Assembly: GCF_050279675.1 (NCBI RefSeq)
Contig: NZ_JBNNUK010000004.1
Location: forward strand, 186,001-250,000
Origin: Viridibacillus sp050279675
GTDB lineage: Bacteria; Bacillota; Bacilli; Bacillales_A; Planococcaceae
Reading direction: 5' to 3'
Length of the DNA stretch: 64,000 nucleotides
The translations under genes and the position numbers were made by a program. The notes beneath the pieces are model-generated. The model did no database searches. It was not told the DNA's origin and saw only the letters and a program-made list of their open reading frames with translations. Below, piece after piece: positions 51,436-60,981 of this stretch (position 1 is its first letter; every line of letters starts with the position of its first letter).

Positions 51436-51525
51436 TTAATTATCTACTTGCTTGTAACACCAAGCCGTTAGCCAATAAAGACTAGCAAAACTTAGAATTA
51501 ATACAATGACTATGTATAAATCCAT
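51436..51525 (-). CDS. Small membrane protein preceding kdpF
   Basis: A 29-residue frame (MDLYIVIVLILSFASLYWLT then AWCYKQVDN) with AAGGAGTGA upstream of ATG 51525. One membrane helix and a charged, cysteine-containing tail. Comparable micro-proteins sit directly upstream of kdpF in other bacteria and are usually unannotated. It is the first gene of the kdp structural operon. Role inferred from position: accessory to KdpFABC. Confidence 0.75.
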   Translation of the reverse strand: MDLYIVIVLILSFASLYWLTAWCYKQVDN

Positions 51526-51560
51526 CAAGCCAATCACTCCTTCTATTGATTTCATGGATA

Positions 51561-51668
51561 ATCATAATGCAGTTAAAATTAATGTAGTGTTAGAAAAAGA
51601 GTTAATTGTATTAAAATGACATTAAGATTCAATCTTAATACTGTCTTAATGCTAGTAGAGGCTATAAT
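51561..51668. promoter_or_regulatory. Divergent kdp control region with KdpE-type sites
   Basis: ATTAAGATTCAATCTTAAT (51621-51639) is a perfect 19-bp palindrome around C51630. CTTAAT repeats at 51634 and 51645, 11 bases apart, the phasing expected for an OmpR-family regulator. A TATAAT -10 for kdpD lies at 51663-51668 and its -35 position is poor and covered by the second repeat. Probable binding site of KdpE controlling both divergent units. Confidence 0.6.
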
Positions 51669-51687
51669 AAGAAGGAGGTGAAGATTG

Positions 51688-54399
51688 ATGGAATACATGC
51701 GCCCTAATCCCGATGCTATTTTAGCTAAGGTAAAAAGAAAGGAATCAAAAGAAGCATCGGGGAGCCTGAAGATATTTCTTGGGTATGCCGCTGGAGTAGG
51801 TAAAACGTATTCAATGCTCGATACTGCTCATCAAGTAAAAAAGCTAGGATTGGATGTAGTGGTTGGCTATGTTGAACCACATCCCCGCCCAGAAACAGCT
51901 GCTTTGCTCGACGGACTTGAGATAATCCCCACTAAAACAATTAACTATAAAGGAAAGATATTTGAAGAACTGGATATAGATGCAGTGCTTGAACGTCAAC
52001 CTGATCTTGTACTGATTGATGAACTAGCGCATACAAATGTACCAACAATGCGCCACTTAAAACGATTCGGTGATGTTCAAGAATTATTAGCAAAAGGAAT
52101 TCATGTTTATACAACTGTTAATATTCAACATATTGAGAGTCTCCATGATTTGGTTGAAGAAATTACGGGTGTAAAAGTAAATGAACGTATTCCAGATTAT
52201 CTGATTGATAATGCAACACAAATTAAACTCGTAGATATTGAGCCTGATGATTTAATTCAAAGATTAAAAGAAGGCAAAATTTATCACACTCAACAGGCTG
52301 AAAAAGCCATGCAACATTTTTTTCAAAAAGCTAACTTAATAGCACTCCGTGAAATAGCTTTGCGTAGGACTGCCGATACAATTGATTATCAGAAAACGCA
52401 GGAAAGCTGTTCACTGTTCCATACTTCTCAAATTGAGGAACATATTTTGGTAGGTATCAGCAGTTCACCTACAAATGCGAAAGTAATCCGAACTGCAGCA
52501 AGACTTGCTCAAGCCTTACACGGGAAATTTACTGCACTTTATGTACATAACAAAGATATGAAGGATGAAAACGAGGCTAATTCAGAGAGGTTACAACAGC
52601 ATATTAAACTAACGGAGCAACTTGGAGGTCATATAGTGACTGTACAAGAAGATGATGTTGCTGCTGCGCTCGCCAATTATGCTCAAATGAGTGGTGTTAC
52701 AAAACTCGTTATCGGTAGAACAACTACAAAAAAACAGTGGTGGAGACCTAATTCTAAAATTGGCGATCGGCTCAACGAATTTGCGCCTAATTTAGCCATG
52801 TATATCGTACCTGACCAAGAAAACGAATCATTGCGTTTCCCAGATGTACGACCACAACTAAAATTTAATTGGTATGACTTACTAAAAATGCTATTAGTTT
52901 TTAGCTTGGCATCCTTAATTGGTTTGTTCTTTGCAAGAATAGGCGTAAGTGAAGCTAATATCATAACGATATACATTTTAGGTGTGTTAATACTTGCCAT
53001 TTGGTCAACGAGTTGGGTGTTTAGCATAATTAGTTCATTGGTGGCCGTTCTTAATTTCAATTTTATATTCACTGAACCACGGTTCTCATTTGAAGCATAC
53101 AACAGAGATTATCCCATGACATTTTTGATCATGTTCATCTCTGGGATAATCACAAGCAGTTTGACTAGAAAAGTAAAAAAACAAGCTATCGGTGCCGTAC
53201 AGAAATCTTACCGAATGGAGGTTTTACTTGAGACTAACCGTAAGCTACAACAAGCAAAATCGTTAGAAGAAATTGTCACTGAAGGTATGTCACAGGTTGT
53301 TAAGCTTGTTGAAAAGCCAGCTATGTTTTTTGAGATAAACAATCAACAGATTATGAAAACATCATTTTTCCTTACGGATGTGATGACTAATTCGAAAAAC
53401 AAAGAGTTGGAAAATCTATTTAATAATAGAAACGAGCGTGCTGTGGTGGCATGGGTTGCCAATAATAAGCAAGTAGCCGGTGTATCTACTGATACGTTTC
53501 CTGGAGCAAGTGCTTACTATTTACCAGTTCTTTCTGGTGATGACGTCAAAGGAGTAATTGGTATTATGTTGTCGAAAGAAACACCACTACCTGCCTTTGA
53601 ACGACATATTCTGCATGCGATTATGAATGATTTTTCGTTCGCGATTGATAAATGGTACTTACAAAAATCCAATGAACAAGTAACACGAGAGGCCGAACTT
53701 GAACAAATGCGAGCAAACTTTTTACGTGCCATCTCCCATGATTTAAGGACGCCACTTACGAGTATTTCAGGTAATGCCGATATATTATTGACCAAAAGCG
53801 GCCAAATTGACGATATGCAAAAAAAACAGCTATACCAAGATATTTACAGCAACTCAAAATGGCTTGTACAAATGGTGGAGAATTTGCTTGCTGTTTCAAA
53901 GCTAGATGATGGGCAACTTGCGATTGAGATGCGACCAGAACTTGTTGAAGATATTATACAAGAGGCACTAATGCATGTAGTTCGTAATGAACATACACAT
54001 CAAATTCATTATCATGTCGAACCAGACTTGTTGTTCGCTGTGATGGATGCTCGACTTATCATTCAAGTGATTATCAATATTATTGATAATGCACTGACGT
54101 ATACTCCAGCAGGAAGTGAGATTATCTTATCTGCAAAGGCGAAGGGAAACTATGTGCATATAAGTATTAGCGATAATGGACCTGGCATTGATGATGCTCT
54201 AAAAACACGACTATTTGAGCCATTTACAATAGGAAAAAATTATCGTAGTGATAGCCGACGAGGTCTAGGACTCGGCTTAGCACTATGCCAAACCATCTTA
54301 AGAGTACACGATAGTAAATTAACTGTTTCAGACAATGAACCAAAAGGTACCGTTTTTAGTTTTGTACTTCATAAAGGAGTTGTCAATGTCGATGAATAA
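51688..54399 (+). CDS. kdpD: Potassium-responsive sensor histidine kinase KdpD
   Basis: 903 residues from ATG 51688 (AGGAGGTG). Order: KdpD-specific ATPase-like domain (Walker A GVGKT at 36-40; IDELAHTNVP), a Usp domain (about 250-380), four membrane helices (about 395-500), a GAF-like region, then HisKA (SHDLRTPLTSISGNADIL, phospho-His about residue 684) and the HATPase domain (DNGPGI; GLGLGLALCQ). This full domain set marks true KdpD. It senses low K+/turgor and phosphorylates KdpE. Divergent from kdpFABC, unlike the E. coli order. Confidence 0.95.
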   Translation: MEYMRPNPDAILAKVKRKESKEASGSLKIFLGYAAGVGKTYSMLDTAHQVKKLGLDVVVGYVEPHPRPETAALLDGLEIIPTKTINYKGKIFEELDIDAVLERQPDLVLIDELAHTNVPTMRHLKRFGDVQELLAKGIHVYTTVNIQHIESLHDLVEEITGVKVNERIPDYLIDNATQIKLVDIEPDDLIQRLKEGKIYHTQQAEKAMQHFFQKANLIALREIALRRTADTIDYQKTQESCSLFHTSQIEEHILVGISSSPTNAKVIRTAARLAQALHGKFTALYVHNKDMKDENEANSERLQQHIKLTEQLGGHIVTVQEDDVAAALANYAQMSGVTKLVIGRTTTKKQWWRPNSKIGDRLNEFAPNLAMYIVPDQENESLRFPDVRPQLKFNWYDLLKMLLVFSLASLIGLFFARIGVSEANIITIYILGVLILAIWSTSWVFSIISSLVAVLNFNFIFTEPRFSFEAYNRDYPMTFLIMFISGIITSSLTRKVKKQAIGAVQKSYRMEVLLETNRKLQQAKSLEEIVTEGMSQVVKLVEKPAMFFEINNQQIMKTSFFLTDVMTNSKNKELENLFNNRNERAVVAWVANNKQVAGVSTDTFPGASAYYLPVLSGDDVKGVIGIMLSKETPLPAFERHILHAIMNDFSFAIDKWYLQKSNEQVTREAELEQMRANFLRAISHDLRTPLTSISGNADILLTKSGQIDDMQKKQLYQDIYSNSKWLVQMVENLLAVSKLDDGQLAIEMRPELVEDIIQEALMHVVRNEHTHQIHYHVEPDLLFAVMDARLIIQVIINIIDNALTYTPAGSEIILSAKAKGNYVHISISDNGPGIDDALKTRLFEPFTIGKNYRSDSRRGLGLGLALCQTILRVHDSKLTVSDNEPKGTVFSFVLHKGVVNVDE

Positions 54400-55093
54400 A
54401 CGGATTCTTGTTATTGAAGATGATAAAGCTATTGGAAATTTGATTAAAATGACATTGAGTACGCAAGGCTATGAATACGATATTGCTATTGATGGTAAAT
54501 CAGCATTGCAAAAGGTACTTTCAATACCACCAGATGTAATTATTCTAGATCTTGGCCTACCAGATATGGATGGCATTGAAGTGATTAATAAAATTCGTGG
54601 ATGGTCCCAAACTCCAATTATTATTGTCAGCGCACGAGGCGAGGAGCATGATAAAATTCACGCTCTCGATGCAGGGGCAGATGATTATGTAACAAAACCA
54701 TTTAGCGTAGATGAACTACTGGCTCGAATTCGGGTAGCACTTAGAAGAGTAAAAAAAGACAGTCTTCTAGATATGGAGCTTCCCATATTTATTAATGGCA
54801 ATCTGAAAATTGACTATTTAGCGAACACCGTATTTATTCGTGGAGAAGAAGTACATCTTACACCAATAGAGTATAAATTATTGGCTGTATTGGCAAAACA
54901 TGTTGGAAAAGTATTGACCCACAATTTTCTATTGAAAGAAGTTTGGCAACAAGTATTACCATCTGATGTACCTAGTTTACGTGTTTTCATGGCAACTTTA
55001 CGTAAGAAAATTGAAGAAAATCCAGCAAACCCAAAGTATATTCAAACTCATGTACGTGTAGGATACCGAATGCTTAGATATGAGGACGAATAA
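54386..55093 (+). CDS. kdpE: KdpE response regulator
   Basis: 235 residues. Receiver domain with the acidic pair EDD, phospho-acceptor in IILDLGLPDMDG and YVTKPF, then an OmpR-type winged helix (HLTPIEYKLL; VRVGYRML). ATG 54386 is inside the end of kdpD, six bases after GGAG, so the two are translationally coupled. It activates kdp transcription when phosphorylated. Confidence 0.95.
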   Translation: MSMNKRILVIEDDKAIGNLIKMTLSTQGYEYDIAIDGKSALQKVLSIPPDVIILDLGLPDMDGIEVINKIRGWSQTPIIIVSARGEEHDKIHALDAGADDYVTKPFSVDELLARIRVALRRVKKDSLLDMELPIFINGNLKIDYLANTVFIRGEEVHLTPIEYKLLAVLAKHVGKVLTHNFLLKEVWQQVLPSDVPSLRVFMATLRKKIEENPANPKYIQTHVRVGYRMLRYEDE

Positions 55094-55146
55094 TGTAGAG
55101 AAAACATTTAATCTATAGGCTAAGTTTTAGCATCTAATGCATTAAA

Positions 55147-55188
55147 AAGGCTATCTGATTAAGTAAATTTACTTAATCAGATAGCCTT
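55147..55188. terminator. Perfect 42-bp inverted-repeat terminator between kdpE and mrpG
   Basis: AAGGCTATCTGATTAAGTAAA is followed at once by its exact reverse complement to 55188, giving a 21-bp stem with no designed loop. It terminates kdpDE from the left and the mrp operon from the right. Its sequence is unrelated to the other hairpins of the window. Confidence 0.88.
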
Positions 55189-55210
55189 CGCTACCTAGAA
55201 AACTCAATTA

Positions 55211-55582
55211 CTAACTTCCCCTATTGCGCCCTTCAGGGAACAAGACCTCCTCAAGTTCATCATCACCCGAAGACTCCGATAACTCAACACCTGAGCGATA
55301 CGCAGCACGAGTGATTAAATGTCCTGCTACAGGAGCTGTTAAAAACACAAATACAATCCCTAGTATTAAACGAACACTTATATAGCCTTCATGCGCCCAA
55401 AAGTATAAGAACGCGCCAAGAAGCGATAGTAGTACAGCTAATGTTGAACTCTTCGTGGCTGCATGTGAACGAGTATACACATCTGGCAAGCGAAGCAAAC
55501 CAAATGCGCTAATTAAACTCATCAGACTACCACCTAAGATCAATAACACACCTGCCCACTCAATGATTGGATTTACGTTCAA
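55211..55582 (-). CDS. mrpG: Na+/H+ antiporter subunit G
   Basis: 123 residues with three membrane helices and the MnhG pattern GLLRLPDVYTRSHAATKSSTLAVLL. The start is TTG, overlapping the end of mrpF, after GAGAGGGG. Last gene of the seven-subunit Mrp antiporter operon. Confidence 0.93.
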   Translation of the reverse strand: MNVNPIIEWAGVLLILGGSLMSLISAFGLLRLPDVYTRSHAATKSSTLAVLLSLLGAFLYFWAHEGYISVRLILGIVFVFLTAPVAGHLITRAAYRSGVELSESSGDDELEEVLFPEGRNRGS

Positions 55583-55844
55583 CTATAGTACCCCTCTCTA
55601 GATATTTTGAAAATGCAATCGTCCCAATGAACGATAGAATCCCCAAAATCAAAATAACCTCTAGAAACGCCTTCGTCTTTAATACAATTGAAATAATCGC
55701 TATCATCGAAAGCAAATTAACACCAATCATATCAAGACCTACTACGCGATCTGGCATTGAAGGACCACGTAAAACTCTGTAAAACGCAACCATAATCGTC
55801 AATGCAAATAATGTTAGTGAAATGAGTAATATCGTCTCCTTCAT
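55560..55844 (-). CDS. mrpF: Na+/H+ antiporter subunit F
   Basis: 94 residues with three membrane helices and RVLRGPSMPDRVVGLDMIGVNLLS, the MnhF/MrpF signature. The start overlaps the end of mrpE (TAATG). Part of the membrane core of the Mrp complex. Confidence 0.93.
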   Translation of the reverse strand: MKETILLISLTLFALTIMVAFYRVLRGPSMPDRVVGLDMIGVNLLSMIAIISIVLKTKAFLEVILILGILSFIGTIAFSKYLERGTIVERKSNH

Positions 55845-56329
55845 TAGCGTGTCACCTCCATAATAGCTTTCTCAAAGTTACCAATTGAACGTAGTACATC
55901 TGCTTTTGACTTCTCCAAATCCATCGCATGAATGTAGAAAAGATCCCCTTCTGGCGATATTTCCATCACAACCGAACCAGGTGTCAGCGTTAATAAAATT
56001 GAAAGAGTCGTAATTTCCAAATCACCATTTAAGGCTGTTTTATATGTGAAAATCCCAGGCTTTATCTTCAACTTCGGACTACAAATCTGCTTCAAAACAA
56101 GCTCGCTAGATAATAACAGTTCCCATATAAAAAGAAACAGCAATTTAATGAGTGCAAACAATCTTTTTAAGTAAAACTGAGTTCCAAAAAAGCGATGCAT
56201 CAAATACAATATTCCGATCCCAACAACAAATCCCGTCATAAATGTGGAGAAATACGGGGCATCTTCATCTTTCAATAACATCCATAGCACCGCGATAAAT
56301 ATATTCAATAAAAACTGTGCGGGCATCAC
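55844..56329 (-). CDS. mrpE: Na+/H+ antiporter subunit E
   Basis: 161 residues: two membrane helices in the first 60, then a conserved soluble tail (LLTLTPGSVVMEISPEGDLFYIHAMD). Matches MnhE. It is needed for stability of the antiporter complex. Confidence 0.93.
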   Translation of the reverse strand: MMPAQFLLNIFIAVLWMLLKDEDAPYFSTFMTGFVVGIGILYLMHRFFGTQFYLKRLFALIKLLFLFIWELLLSSELVLKQICSPKLKIKPGIFTYKTALNGDLEITTLSILLTLTPGSVVMEISPEGDLFYIHAMDLEKSKADVLRSIGNFEKAIMEVTR

Positions 56330-56347
56330 GTCTCACCTCTTTCCTTC

Positions 56348-57829
56348 TTATTTTCCGCCGATCACTGCATCAATATAAATTGATGGGTTAGCTAAAGTGT
56401 TTGCCGCATCACTTACATAACTGGACAACCCCTCTGCTCCAAAGCCTAGTGCAATCGTACAAATTGCAAATAATACAATTGGAGTAAGCATTCTTTTCGG
56501 CAAAGGCGTTTCATCTTCAATACTTATAATTGTTTCGCCAAAAATAGCATTTAAGAAGATACGTAATAAAGAATACAACACAACAACACTCGATATAAAT
56601 GCCAGTGCTAATAATACGTAAGAACCTGTCTCAATCAGTCCTTGTCCAATAAGTACCTTTCCTACAAAGCCGCTAAGAGGTGGAATTCCAGCAAGTGATA
56701 TCATTACAACAAAGAACATCCAACCAAAAACAGGGTAATTTCTTATCAAACCACTCATCTTGTCAAAGCGCTTCTCTCCAGTTAAATAAATCATCGTACC
56801 AGCCAGTAAGAACAGCATAGCCTTCGCTATCATATCGTGCATTAAATAATAAATAGCTCCTTCAAAAGCGGCTTCTGTCGAAACGCTAAGCCCAATTAAT
56901 ACAAAGCCCACAGCAATCACAACATTATACGCAACGATTTGACGTATATCTTTATACGCTAAAGCCCCTAAACAACCAGCAATGATCGTCACCGCGGCCA
57001 TAACTTTTATGAGCATATGCGTCACTTCTGGCTGATGGATGAAAATAAGTGTGAACATGCGGAACAAGGCATATATCCCAACCTTAGTTAGAAGAGCTCC
57101 AAACAAAGCTGCTATAGCAGTAGGCGGCACACTATATGAACCTGGCAACCAGAAGAATAAAAGTAGACCAGCTTTTAATGCGAAGACAACAAGAAAAAGT
57201 AACGCAATTGTCGTCAAAATAGGATCTTGCCCAGCTTCAGCAACCCGTTCTGCTAAATGTGCCATATTCAATGTTCCTAATGTACCGTATAAATAAGCAA
57301 GTGCTACTAAGAAAAACCATGAAGCCAAAACATTTATCAGTACATATTTCAATGACTCACGTAGCTGTGCCTTTTCCCCACCAAGCGTAATAAGCACGTA
57401 CGATGCCAACAACATCACTTCAAAACAAACAAATAGGTTGAAAATATCACCTGTTAAAAACGACCCATTTATACCCGCTACTAGCAATAGCACGAACGGA
57501 TAAAAAAACATATTTTCCCGCTTCTCACCAATAGACGAAAATGCATAAAGCAAACAAATGGCTGTCACAATACTCGTTGTTAATACAAGTAACACAGCAA
57601 ATGAATCTGCAACAAACAAAATTCCGAACGGTGGCTTCCAACCACCAAAATCAAGTCGCATAATACCCGTCTCTTGAATTCTTCCAAGCATTATCACACT
57701 CACAACAGCAATTGCAACCATCGTCAACAGACTAATCACACGTTGTGTCTTTACATACGGACGTAAAAACACGAGTGTGATCCCAAGCATAATTGGTAAA
57801 ATTAAAGGAATTACTACAATGTTATTCAT
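56348..57829 (-). CDS. mrpD: Na+/H+ antiporter subunit D
   Basis: 493 residues from ATG 57829, which lies eight bases inside the end of mrpC (GAGGG precedes it); the frame extends upstream without a better start. A fourteen-helix NuoL/M/N-type subunit with conserved charged residues in the membrane (LLTKVGIYALFR; YYLMHDMIAKAMLFLL). It and MrpA carry the proton/sodium pathways. Confidence 0.94.
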   Translation of the reverse strand: MNNIVVIPLILPIMLGITLVFLRPYVKTQRVISLLTMVAIAVVSVIMLGRIQETGIMRLDFGGWKPPFGILFVADSFAVLLVLTTSIVTAICLLYAFSSIGEKRENMFFYPFVLLLVAGINGSFLTGDIFNLFVCFEVMLLASYVLITLGGEKAQLRESLKYVLINVLASWFFLVALAYLYGTLGTLNMAHLAERVAEAGQDPILTTIALLFLVVFALKAGLLLFFWLPGSYSVPPTAIAALFGALLTKVGIYALFRMFTLIFIHQPEVTHMLIKVMAAVTIIAGCLGALAYKDIRQIVAYNVVIAVGFVLIGLSVSTEAAFEGAIYYLMHDMIAKAMLFLLAGTMIYLTGEKRFDKMSGLIRNYPVFGWMFFVVMISLAGIPPLSGFVGKVLIGQGLIETGSYVLLALAFISSVVVLYSLLRIFLNAIFGETIISIEDETPLPKRMLTPIVLFAICTIALGFGAEGLSSYVSDAANTLANPSIYIDAVIGGK

Positions 57830-58160
57830 TCTCTGGCCCTCGCAATCCTTCCAAGTCATCTGTTCCATTGGATTGATATGTGCGATACGCTAGTACCAAA
57901 ACAAAAGCTGTCACAGCAAAGCTAATAACAATTGCTGTCAAAATTAATGCTTGTGGCAGAGCATCTGTATACGGAGCTTCAGCTTCTTTCAACAGCGGTA
58001 CATTGCCCTTTTTTACGCCAGCAATTGTTAATATTAATAAATGCACTGCATGCGATAATACAGCAGTACCTAAAATCACTCGGATTAAATTTTTCGAGAG
58101 GATTAAATACGTAGCGACTGTGATTAGCACACCGATTAATAAAATCATTAATGTTTCCAT
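57822..58160 (-). CDS. mrpC: Na+/H+ antiporter subunit C
   Basis: 112 residues with three membrane helices, NuoK-like (LGTAVLSHAVHLLILTIAG; DALPQALILTAIVISFAVTA). It forms part of the Mrp membrane domain. Overlaps mrpD by eight bases. Confidence 0.93.
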   Translation of the reverse strand: METLMILLIGVLITVATYLILSKNLIRVILGTAVLSHAVHLLILTIAGVKKGNVPLLKEAEAPYTDALPQALILTAIVISFAVTAFVLVLAYRTYQSNGTDDLEGLRGPENE

Positions 58161-58163
58161 CGT

Positions 58164-58586
58164 CTACCCATCCTCACTTATACTTAAAATTATGGTCACA
58201 ACGACACCAATAACGGTCATTGCCACACCGGCTTCAAATAATACAACAGAGGCTAATTCCGTTTCACCAAAGATCGGTAATTTCAATTTCATAGCAGCCT
58301 GTGTCATAAAATCTTTGCCGAAAATGACTGAGGCAAAACCCGTCCCTGTCGCTATCAACACGCCCAGTGCCGCAACTAATTTAAAATCAAACGGCATGCC
58401 TTTATGAACTGTCTCAATATCTGAAGTTAAGTACATTAAAACAATTGCAGATGCAAGTACTAGCCCCCCGATAAAACCTCCACCTGGAGAATAATGCCCT
58501 GAGAAGAATAGATAAACGGACAATGTCAAAATGATAAAGACGACAATTTTTGTTACCGTCCGTAAAATTACATCATTAATTTTCAT
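58164..58586 (-). CDS. mrpB: Na+/H+ antiporter subunit B
   Basis: 140 residues with four membrane helices and the MnhB motif GHYSPGGGFIGGLVLASA. The start overlaps the end of mrpA. Required for antiport activity. Confidence 0.93.
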   Translation of the reverse strand: MKINDVILRTVTKIVVFIILTLSVYLFFSGHYSPGGGFIGGLVLASAIVLMYLTSDIETVHKGMPFDFKLVAALGVLIATGTGFASVIFGKDFMTQAAMKLKLPIFGETELASVVLFEAGVAMTVIGVVVTIILSISEDG

Positions 58587-60981
58587 TGTCTGTATCCTCC
58601 TTTCTCGCCTTCAGTTTTATCAGTGTATAAACTCCTAAGCCGGCAATAAAGAGAACAACCACTTCAAGCATCGTATCAAAACCACGGAAATCACCTAAAA
58701 TCGTATTAACGATATTGGCTCCGCCGGCTAGCTCGTATGCATTCTCAAAATATGAAGAAATTGAATCAAATTCATCATAGTACATAACAGCAAATGACAT
58801 CACAACAACAAGCGCGCCTACTGCACCTGCAACTACTGCATTACTTATCTTCACTGATTTTGGAGAATCTTCTCGTTTCCATTCTGGTAAAAATGCAAAG
58901 CAAAGTAGAAATAACACTGTCGTCACGGACTCCACAATAAGCTGTGTCAAAGCAAGATCTGGTGCTCTGAAAATAACGAAGAAAATGGATACACCGAAGC
59001 CAATAACCCCGTTTAATAAAGTAGCCGTTAATCGTGACTTCACAAAAAGCATAGATATGCCAGCTAACAACATCACAATGATTAACATCAACTCATAAAT
59101 CTCAACAGGAGCATCATTTGCACTACTATACGCAAATCCACCACTAAATAAGAAATAACCTCCAACTGCTACAATGAAAAACAAATAGATATAAAGTACA
59201 TATTTCCTTAATGAACCCGTCATATAACTAGTTGTAACCTTATTTGAAACACGTTCTAGTCCCTCTAATAAATGCCTGAACAGCTCATTAAACGAAAAAC
59301 GATATGGGAATAAACGATACACAGGTTTCCACGTTTTTAATTTCCTGTACAACATTGCCCCCACAATAACGACTCCAATCGTCATGAGTAATTCCGTATT
59401 AATACCATGCCAAGCATGTATTTTAGGCGTAAGTACATCAGCAGGAGCAAATCCAGGATAAATACTTGCCATTGCAGGCTTCAAAATGTATTGACCAAGA
59501 ACATTTGGAAAAATGAATATTCCTACAACAAGCACACATAAAATAATTGGAGAGACAAGCATTCCTATTGGTGCCTCGTGAATAGGTTTACCCTCACTTT
59601 TCTCATAAGGTTTACCGAAGAATGTTTTGAAGATGATAATCATGCAATATACAAAGGTGAAAATACTCGCTACCCATGCTACAACTGGGAATAAAACCCC
59701 TACGCTACTAATTGAAAAGATATCAAGTTCTCGCATATGAACCGCTGCCCCAAAGAACATTTCTTTACTTAAGAATCCATTAAACGGTGGCATTCCAGCC
59801 ATCGACAGACTACCGATTACTGCGACCGTAAATGTTAGAGGCATTAATGACATCAAGCCTCCAAGCCTTCGCACATCACGTGTACCTAGCTCGTGATCCA
59901 CTATTCCAACCATCATAAATAATGCACCTTTAAAGGTTGAATGGTTTACTAAATGGAAAAGCGCGGCAAAAGTTGCCTGTGTATAAATAATAGTAGAGTC
60001 TGAATAACCCAGCTTAAAGGCGACTGAACCCATACCAAACAAACTCATAATAAGCCCTAATTGACTGACTGTTGAAAATGCGAGTAATGCTTTCAAATCC
60101 GTTTGTTTCACCGCATTAAACGAACCCCAGAACATCGTCACAAGTCCAGCAACAGTCACAAGCCAAAACCAAATTGCATCTCCACCGAAAATAGGCGTTA
60201 ACCGTGCAACTAAGTATATTCCAGCCTTCACCATCGTAGCTGAATGTAGATATGCACTAACGGGCGTTGGTGCTTCCATCGCATCTGGCAACCATATATG
60301 GAATGGGAACTGTGCAGACTTTGTAAATGCTCCAAACAATATTAATATCATTGCGGGAATAAACAGCTGATGATCCGTGAATTGACTTACATTACGTATG
60401 ATTTCATGCACACTATATGAACCGGTCATCATATGCAACATAATAAAACCAACAAGCATCGAAACGCCGCCAGTAACTGTGATGAGCATCGCTTTTTGCG
60501 CACCAGCACGCGAAGCTTTACGATGATGCCAAAACGCAATTAGCAGGAATGAAGACACACTTGTAAGCTCCCAAAAAGCGTACAATACCATCAAATTATC
60601 GGAAAATACGACACCAAGCATAGCGCCCATAAAAAGGAGTAAATAGCAGTAAAAGTGTTGAAGGGATTCTTTAGCAGATAAATAGAAAATGGAATATAAA
60701 ATAACTAAGCTACCTACACCAGTGATAAGAAGTCCAAAAATCATACTTAGACCATCTAAATATGTTGTGAAATTTATATCTAAAGAAGGTATCCAGTTAT
60801 ACGTATGAGAATAAGTATTACCTTCCGCCACAAATGGAACTAAACGAACTAGCATTATAAAAATAATGACAGGTACAGCTAATACAAGCCAGCCTATATG
60901 TAGTTTTGTAAAACGCCTATATAGTATTGGAATAAGTATTGCCATCAAAAACGGTATTACAATTGCCAAATTTATTGTCAA
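58576..60981 (-). CDS. mrpA: Na+/H+ antiporter subunit A
   Basis: 801 residues, the length of Bacillus MrpA. The first about 500 residues are NuoL-like (VFSDNLMVLYAFWELTSVSSFLLI; HSATMVKAGIYLVARLTPIF); the C-terminal 200 carry the MrpA-specific DUF4040 region (APDLALTQLIVESVTTVLFLL) and an MbhE-like end. The start is TTG after AAGGGGGT. First gene of the operon for Na+ efflux and alkaline pH homeostasis. Confidence 0.95.
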   Translation of the reverse strand: MTINLAIVIPFLMAILIPILYRRFTKLHIGWLVLAVPVIIFIMLVRLVPFVAEGNTYSHTYNWIPSLDINFTTYLDGLSMIFGLLITGVGSLVILYSIFYLSAKESLQHFYCYLLLFMGAMLGVVFSDNLMVLYAFWELTSVSSFLLIAFWHHRKASRAGAQKAMLITVTGGVSMLVGFIMLHMMTGSYSVHEIIRNVSQFTDHQLFIPAMILILFGAFTKSAQFPFHIWLPDAMEAPTPVSAYLHSATMVKAGIYLVARLTPIFGGDAIWFWLVTVAGLVTMFWGSFNAVKQTDLKALLAFSTVSQLGLIMSLFGMGSVAFKLGYSDSTIIYTQATFAALFHLVNHSTFKGALFMMVGIVDHELGTRDVRRLGGLMSLMPLTFTVAVIGSLSMAGMPPFNGFLSKEMFFGAAVHMRELDIFSISSVGVLFPVVAWVASIFTFVYCMIIIFKTFFGKPYEKSEGKPIHEAPIGMLVSPIILCVLVVGIFIFPNVLGQYILKPAMASIYPGFAPADVLTPKIHAWHGINTELLMTIGVVIVGAMLYRKLKTWKPVYRLFPYRFSFNELFRHLLEGLERVSNKVTTSYMTGSLRKYVLYIYLFFIVAVGGYFLFSGGFAYSSANDAPVEIYELMLIIVMLLAGISMLFVKSRLTATLLNGVIGFGVSIFFVIFRAPDLALTQLIVESVTTVLFLLCFAFLPEWKREDSPKSVKISNAVVAGAVGALVVVMSFAVMYYDEFDSISSYFENAYELAGGANIVNTILGDFRGFDTMLEVVVLFIAGLGVYTLIKLKARKEDTDNEN

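Noticed and set aside
51526..51687. c-di-AMP (ydaO-type) riboswitch ahead of kdp
   Set aside because: The divergent intergenic space is only about 160 bases and no conserved core is visible.
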